Shown piece by piece: positions 5,231-9,457 of a stretch of DNA of 9,457 bases (position 1 is the first letter of the stretch; each line of letters begins with the position of its first letter). The notes under the pieces are model-generated. The model was not told the DNA's origin and made no database searches. It saw only the letters and a program-made list of their open reading frames with translations. The DNA lies in contig DOFS01000108.1 of NCBI GenBank assembly GCA_003523945.1, forward strand, positions 1 to 9,457, written 5' to 3'. This stretch comes from Nitrospiraceae bacterium. Lineage in GTDB: Bacteria > Nitrospirota > Nitrospiria > Nitrospirales > UBA8639. Both the position numbers and the translations under genes were made by a program.

Positions 5231-7364
5231 AGGATTTCGGAGTTCGGAACAAGGCAAGCCCCCGAGAGACTAAATGGTAGGGCTGCCCGCCTTTAAGCAA
5301 CTTCGTATTTTTGTGGCTTTTCTTGTCAAAGGGTACGGCGGTATCAAACTCCAACTCCCAACGTACCGACTTGGTGTGGGCAGGAAGGATGAAGTCCACA
5401 TCCTCATGATGGGCATTCAGTAACACGAGGAACGTTTCGTCGACGATCGGCCGACCTTGGCTATCTTTCTCCACGATGGCATCACCCGCTAACCGGATCC
5501 CCAATGTACGGAGTCCCATCTGCCAATCTTCATGGGACATTTCTTTTCCATGCGATGCGAACCAGGCAATATCCTTCACTTCCGAATCTTCTACCCGACG
5601 CCCTTGAAAAAACCTTCGGCGTTGAAACACCGGATGGGTTTTTTTAATCTCAATGAGCAGTTTCACAAAGTCCAGCAAGGCGAGTTGGGACTTCGTCAGA
5701 TTCCAGTTTACCCAACTTAACTCGTTATCCTGGCAATAGGCATTATTATTACCCTGTTGCGTGCGACCCAATTCATCCCCACCACAGATCATCGGCACTC
5801 CCTGGGATAACAACAACGTGGCGAAAAAATTCCGAACCTGCCGGTCGCGTAATTCCTGAATCGCGGGATCATCGGTCGGCCCTTCCACTCCACAATTCCA
5901 ACTTTGGTTATCGTCAGTCCCATCGCGATTCCCCTCCTGATTGTCTTCATTATGCTTATGGTCATAGGACACCAAATCATGGAGGGTAAATCCGTCATGG
6001 GCCGTCACAAAATTGATGCTGGCATAGGGTTGGCGTCCGCTTTCACCATAGAGATCGCTGCTCCCGGACCAACGATGGGCGATTTCCCCAAGGAGACCAC
6101 CATCCCCCTTCCAATACCGGCGGATGGAATCACGGTATTTCCCATTCCACTCTGCCCACCCCGGTGGGAAATTTCCTACCTGATACCCCCCTTCGCCCAA
6201 ATCCCACGGTTCAGCAATCAACTTCACCTGCGACAACACGGGATCCTGATGAATGATGTCAAAAAAGGCGCTGAGTCGATCCACATCGTGCAACTCACGG
6301 GCAAGGGCAGATGCCAGATCAAACCTGAACCCATCCACGTGCATATCAATCACCCAATACCGCAAGCTATCCATGATCAACTGCAAGGTCCGGGGATGTC
6401 GGACATTCAGCGTATTTCCACAACCGGTATAATCCATGTAATAGCGTGGATTGTCCGGAGACACCCGATAATAGGACGCGTTATCAATCCCACGAAATGA
6501 TAAGGTCGGCCCAAAGTGATTGCCTTCTCCGGTATGGTTATAGACCACATCGAGAATGACTTCGATGCCGGCACTATGAAGTTTCCTGACCATGGATTTG
6601 AACTCATTGACCTTTTCTCCTCCACCGGGGAAAGCCGAATACCGAATGTCCGGCGCAAAATACCCAATGGAGTTGTACCCCCAATAATTGGTGAGACCCT
6701 TTTCTTTTAAGTAGAGATCATTCACAAAATGTTGAACCGGCAGCAGTTCCACTGCGGTGATCCCGAGCGATTGAAAATATTGTATAATTGCCGGAGACGC
6801 CAAGCCCGCATAGGTTCCCCGTAATGATTCAGGAACATCCGGATGCCGCATGGTCATTCCCTTGACGTGGACCTCATAGATCACCGTCTGCTGCCAGGGA
6901 ATATTCAGAAGTTGATCCCCCCCCCAGCTAAATGCCTGATCGACGACAACCCCTTTGGGAACGTTTTCGGCATTGTTTCGATCATCGAATGAGAGATCGC
7001 CTTTGGGATCTCCAAGCCGATAGCCAAACATGGAATCGGACCATCGCACGACCCCGGTCAATGATTTCGCATAGGGGTCGATCAGAAGTTTGGCCGGATT
7101 AAACCGGTGGCCCGCCTCGGGATCATACGGCCCATGCACTCGGTAGCCATAGAGTTGACCCGGACGCACCTCAGGAAGATACACATGCCAGACTTGATCC
7201 GTCCGTTCTTCAATGGAAATCCGGTGGGTTTCCCGGTCTTGAAGGTCACTGTCAAACAGACAAAGATCCACACCGGTCGCATTTTCGGAAAACAAGGCAA
7301 AGTTGACTCCCTGTCCATCCCATGTGGCTCCAAGCGGGTATGATTGACCTGGCCAAATTTCCAT
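5229..7364 (-). CDS. glgX: Glycogen debranching enzyme, isoamylase type (GlgX/TreX, GH13)
   Basis: This enzyme hydrolyses alpha-1,6 branch points of glycogen or limit dextrins in the cytosol, yielding malto-oligosaccharides for MalQ and the TreY/TreZ route. From the ATG at 7364 it has 711 residues, the usual family size. An N-terminal CBM48/isoamylase domain opens with PGQSYPLGATWDGQGVNFAL (5-24) and includes YGYRVHGPYDP (72-82). The GH13 barrel carries DVVYNHTGEGN (272-282), nucleophile Asp349 in FRFDLAS, acid/base Glu385 in IAEPWD and Asp457 in AHDGFTLHDLVSY. GGDELGRTQQGNNNAYCQDN (528-547) is characteristic of GlgX/TreX. A C-terminal beta domain follows. The frame stays open upstream to 7745, but those codons run into treZ on the other strand and do not resemble the family; AGGAG at 7375-7379, 10 nt before this ATG, fixes the start. 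Sequence alone does not separate GlgX from TreX function; the adjacent treZ favours a TreX-like role. Confidence 0.95.
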   Translation of the reverse strand: MEIWPGQSYPLGATWDGQGVNFALFSENATGVDLCLFDSDLQDRETHRISIEERTDQVWHVYLPEVRPGQLYGYRVHGPYDPEAGHRFNPAKLLIDPYAKSLTGVVRWSDSMFGYRLGDPKGDLSFDDRNNAENVPKGVVVDQAFSWGGDQLLNIPWQQTVIYEVHVKGMTMRHPDVPESLRGTYAGLASPAIIQYFQSLGITAVELLPVQHFVNDLYLKEKGLTNYWGYNSIGYFAPDIRYSAFPGGGEKVNEFKSMVRKLHSAGIEVILDVVYNHTGEGNHFGPTLSFRGIDNASYYRVSPDNPRYYMDYTGCGNTLNVRHPRTLQLIMDSLRYWVIDMHVDGFRFDLASALARELHDVDRLSAFFDIIHQDPVLSQVKLIAEPWDLGEGGYQVGNFPPGWAEWNGKYRDSIRRYWKGDGGLLGEIAHRWSGSSDLYGESGRQPYASINFVTAHDGFTLHDLVSYDHKHNEDNQEGNRDGTDDNQSWNCGVEGPTDDPAIQELRDRQVRNFFATLLLSQGVPMICGGDELGRTQQGNNNAYCQDNELSWVNWNLTKSQLALLDFVKLLIEIKKTHPVFQRRRFFQGRRVEDSEVKDIAWFASHGKEMSHEDWQMGLRTLGIRLAGDAIVEKDSQGRPIVDETFLVLLNAHHEDVDFILPAHTKSVRWELEFDTAVPFDKKSHKNTKLLKGGQPYHLVSRGLALFRTPKS

Positions 7365-7393
7365 AAATACGGTTCTCCTGGATGTGGGTTTCT

Positions 7394-7433
7394 GGATATA
7401 TGAAATTGCGGGGCACGATAATACAGTATATCC
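7394..7433. promoter_or_regulatory. Symmetric GGATATA...TATATCC element in glgX/treZ divergent region
   Basis: A perfect 7-bp inverted repeat has half-sites at 7394-7400 and 7427-7433, whose centres are 33 bp apart, about three helical turns. The right half-site lies in the spacer of the candidate glgX promoter and the left lies just downstream of its expected start of transcription. A dimeric or looping regulator binding both would control glgX and could affect treZ. No experimental or comparative support is available here. Confidence 0.25.
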
Positions 7434-7446
7434 CAATATGGAGCAA
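7418..7446 (-). promoter_or_regulatory. Candidate sigma-70 promoter for glgX
   Basis: On the minus strand, TTGCTC (7441-7446) and TATTAT (7418-7423) are separated by exactly 17 nt. The -10 matches the consensus at five of six positions and the -35 at three. Transcription would begin near 7411, giving a leader of about 47 nt before the glgX ATG. No comparably good plus-strand promoter for treZ was found in the same 202-bp region. Confidence 0.4.
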
Positions 7447-7553
7447 AGGGAATCTGCCGCTTTAAGCCTTCCATATACAGCTCTTCGGCTTTTTGCTAAG
7501 CTTTCTTCCATTCCATTGCCCACCAGCAACAATCTGATCAAAAATACCGACAG

Positions 7554-7558
7554 GGAGG
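7554..7558 (+). promoter_or_regulatory. Strong ribosome binding site deciding the treZ TTG start
   Basis: GGAGG, within AGGGAGGA (7552-7559), lies 8 nt before TTG at 7567. It is the only strong site in this reading frame upstream of the conserved N-terminal sequence, so translation most likely begins at TTG and not at the earlier in-frame ATG codons. Confidence 0.75.
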
Positions 7559-7566
7559 AAATACGT

Positions 7567-9444
7567 TTGAAAAAGTTGCATCCCGAACCATGGCAATTAA
7601 ATCTTGGCGCATCCTGTCTCAATGCCTCTTCTGTGGAGTTTCGAGTTTGGGCACCTAAGGCCAGTTCGCTCGCTGTCAAAATCATGGGAAGGACCGGCGA
7701 ACCGACTCTCCTGACCCAGGAACCGTTGGGGTATTGGAAAGGCACCGTTGAGGGCCTCTCTCCAGGTGCCCGCTACCAGTATCTGTTGAATCACACCCTC
7801 GAGCGCCCTGATCCGGCCTCCCGCTCACAACCGGATGGGGTTCATGGCCCATCGGAAATTATCGATCCCCATTCTTTCTCGTGGACAGATTCATCCTGGC
7901 GTGGCCTGCCGCTTGAGCAATACATCATGTACGAACTTCATACCGGCACTTTCACACAGGAAGGGACCTTCGATGCCATTATCAATCGTCTCCCGTATTT
8001 GCGTGACCAGGTTGGCATCACCGCCATTGAACTTTTACCGGTAGCGCAATGCCCTGGGACAAGAAATTGGGGATACGATGGAACCTTTCTCTTTGCCCCG
8101 CAGCACAACTATGGGGGACCTGACGGCCTCAAACGACTGGTGAACGCCTGTCACACCGCCGGTCTGGCCGTGATCATGGATGTGGTCTATAACCACCTGG
8201 GGCCGGAAGGAAATTACCTTGGTGATTTTGGTCCATATTTTACCGACACCTATAAAACCCCATGGGGGAGTGCCCTCAATTACGATGGACCTGAAAGTGA
8301 CGCAGTCAGACAGTTCATGATCAGCAATGCCGTCTACTGGATTCAGGAGTACCACATCGATGCCTTACGCCTTGATGCGATTCACGGCATCTTCGACTTC
8401 AGCGCCAAGCATCTTCTTCAGGATATTGGAGAAGCGGTTCATGCGGAGGGACAGCGGCTCAATCGCCAGGTACATGTGATTGCCGAAAGCGACCTGAATG
8501 ATGCTCGTGTTATTTTGCCTCTCTCACGAGGCGGGTATGGGTTGGATGGGCAATGGAGTGATGACTTTCATCATGCCCTGCATACCGTGCTGACAAAAGA
8601 GCATAAGGGATACTATGAAGATTTCGGCCAGCTGAAGGACTTGGGTAAGGCCATTCGAGAAGGCGTGGTTTATACAGGACAGTATTCTCCCCATCGGAGA
8701 CGGAAACATGGCAATTCCTTCAAAGCGTGCGCACCTACACAGCTTGCAGTATGTGCCCAGAATCATGATCAAATCGGCAATCGCGCCCAGGGAGACCGCC
8801 TCAGTACTCTGGTCAGCTTTGAAGCTCTTAAAGTCGGCAATGCTGCCGTTCTCCTCTCGCCCTACCTTCCCCTCTTATTTATGGGAGAAGAATACGGCGA
8901 AACCGCACCCTTTCTGTATTTCATCGACCATGGAGATCCTGCCTTAATTGAAGCTGTCAGACAGGGGAGAGCAAGAGAATTCGCGGCGTTCGGATGGACC
9001 GACATTCCCGATCCCTATAGCCATGAGACCTTTGAACGTTCCAAAATCCGGCTGAGCCTTGAGAGCCATTCCCAACAACAGGCCCATCTGAAGTGGTGCC
9101 AGGCCTTAATCCATCTGCGCAAGACTATTCCAGCCTTAGGCACCGGAGCGAAAGGTCATAGAATCCAGATCCGGTCTCATGCAAAAAGTCAATTACTAAT
9201 GATCCATCGCCATGCCAGACAGGGGCCTGATGCACTTTTGCTTCTAGGGTTTCAGGACAAGGCCTCATTGGCGTTAGTCAAGCTTCCAAAAGGAAATTGG
9301 GAATCCCGTCTTGATAGCGGAACCTTCGGAGTTGGGGACCAGCTAGACCATCCGGCTCCCTCCCACCTGACCATTCAGAATGCCGAACAGGTCTCTCTCA
9401 AGCTTCCACCCTATCCAGCCTGGATTTTCCTGAAAACTGACTAG
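7567..9444 (+). CDS. treZ: Malto-oligosyltrehalose trehalohydrolase (GH13)
   Basis: TreZ cleaves trehalose from the end of maltooligosyl-trehalose made by TreY, completing glycogen-derived trehalose synthesis in the cytosol. From the TTG the protein has 625 residues. An N-terminal beta domain (about 20-75) contains VEFRVWAPKASSLAVKI, followed by YELHTGTFTQEGTF (122-135), the usual start of the TreZ barrel. GH13 motifs are DVVYNHLGPEGNYLG (205-219), nucleophile Asp270 in LRLDAIHGI, acid/base Glu307 in VIAESDLND and Asp401 in QNHDQIGNRAQGDRL. FGPYFTDTYKTPWG (221-234) and IHGI help separate TreZ from the related branching enzyme GlgB. MGEEYGE (439-445) is also typical. A C-terminal beta domain ends at the TAG. 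The frame is open 61 codons further upstream, but that segment has no family similarity and overlaps the glgX promoter region. Divergent to glgX; treY is not seen and may lie past the right edge. Confidence 0.95.
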   Translation: MKKLHPEPWQLNLGASCLNASSVEFRVWAPKASSLAVKIMGRTGEPTLLTQEPLGYWKGTVEGLSPGARYQYLLNHTLERPDPASRSQPDGVHGPSEIIDPHSFSWTDSSWRGLPLEQYIMYELHTGTFTQEGTFDAIINRLPYLRDQVGITAIELLPVAQCPGTRNWGYDGTFLFAPQHNYGGPDGLKRLVNACHTAGLAVIMDVVYNHLGPEGNYLGDFGPYFTDTYKTPWGSALNYDGPESDAVRQFMISNAVYWIQEYHIDALRLDAIHGIFDFSAKHLLQDIGEAVHAEGQRLNRQVHVIAESDLNDARVILPLSRGGYGLDGQWSDDFHHALHTVLTKEHKGYYEDFGQLKDLGKAIREGVVYTGQYSPHRRRKHGNSFKACAPTQLAVCAQNHDQIGNRAQGDRLSTLVSFEALKVGNAAVLLSPYLPLLFMGEEYGETAPFLYFIDHGDPALIEAVRQGRAREFAAFGWTDIPDPYSHETFERSKIRLSLESHSQQQAHLKWCQALIHLRKTIPALGTGAKGHRIQIRSHAKSQLLMIHRHARQGPDALLLLGFQDKASLALVKLPKGNWESRLDSGTFGVGDQLDHPAPSHLTIQNAEQVSLKLPPYPAWIFLKTD

Positions 9445-9457
9445 CTCAAGCCCAAGA

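Noticed and set aside
5904..6500. 198-codon open frame on the plus strand
   Set aside because: It is antisense to the conserved catalytic core of glgX, has no family resemblance or ribosome site, and reflects the codon bias of glgX.
7365..7745. N-terminal extension of glgX to 838 residues
   Set aside because: The extra 127 codons lie antisense to treZ and its upstream region, show no family similarity, and a strong ribosome site precedes the internal ATG at 7364.

Overview
The window is chromosomal DNA from a bacterium of moderate GC content. The gene set (GlgX/TreX, TreZ, MalQ, a DUF2934 protein and a YtxH protein) and the general style suggest a Nitrospira-like member of the Nitrospirota. 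That is an impression from gene content, not a phylogenetic result. There are seven well-supported protein genes, one of them cut by the left edge. I see no rRNA, tRNA, CRISPR array or transposase gene.

Layout. Positions 1-1447 (minus strand) hold a mechanosensitive-channel-like gene followed 3 nt later by an mgtE-type magnesium transporter gene that runs off the left edge. Positions 1658-3892 (minus) hold malQ (4-alpha-glucanotransferase, GH77). A 550-bp stretch follows with no firm gene; it contains two weak small ORFs, a perfect 12-bp palindrome and a candidate promoter. On the plus strand come two small genes with clear ribosome sites: a DUF2934 protein (4444-4776) and a YtxH-type one-helix membrane protein (4853-5080). 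These converge on glgX/treX (5229-7364, minus), and the gap between them is enclosed by an imperfect inverted repeat of about 19 bp. glgX and treZ (7567-9444, plus) are transcribed divergently from a 202-bp region with a plausible glgX promoter set inside a symmetric repeat.

Function. GlgX/TreX debranches glycogen, MalQ disproportionates the released malto-oligosaccharides, and TreZ releases trehalose from maltooligosyl-trehalose. TreY, which makes the TreZ substrate, is not in the window and may lie just beyond the right edge. With the MscS-like channel, the Mg2+ transporter and the YtxH-type (general stress) protein, the region reads as a glycogen-to-trehalose and osmotic/ionic stress neighbourhood. 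This linking theme is inference.

No clearly new system is present. The observations most worth checking are the inverted-repeat element at 5094-5230, a 51-codon ORF whose stop overlaps the malQ ATG, and the symmetric element in the glgX/treZ divergent promoter region. The first in-frame starts of glgX and treZ are not the likely real ones; strong Shine-Dalgarno sites place the starts downstream.
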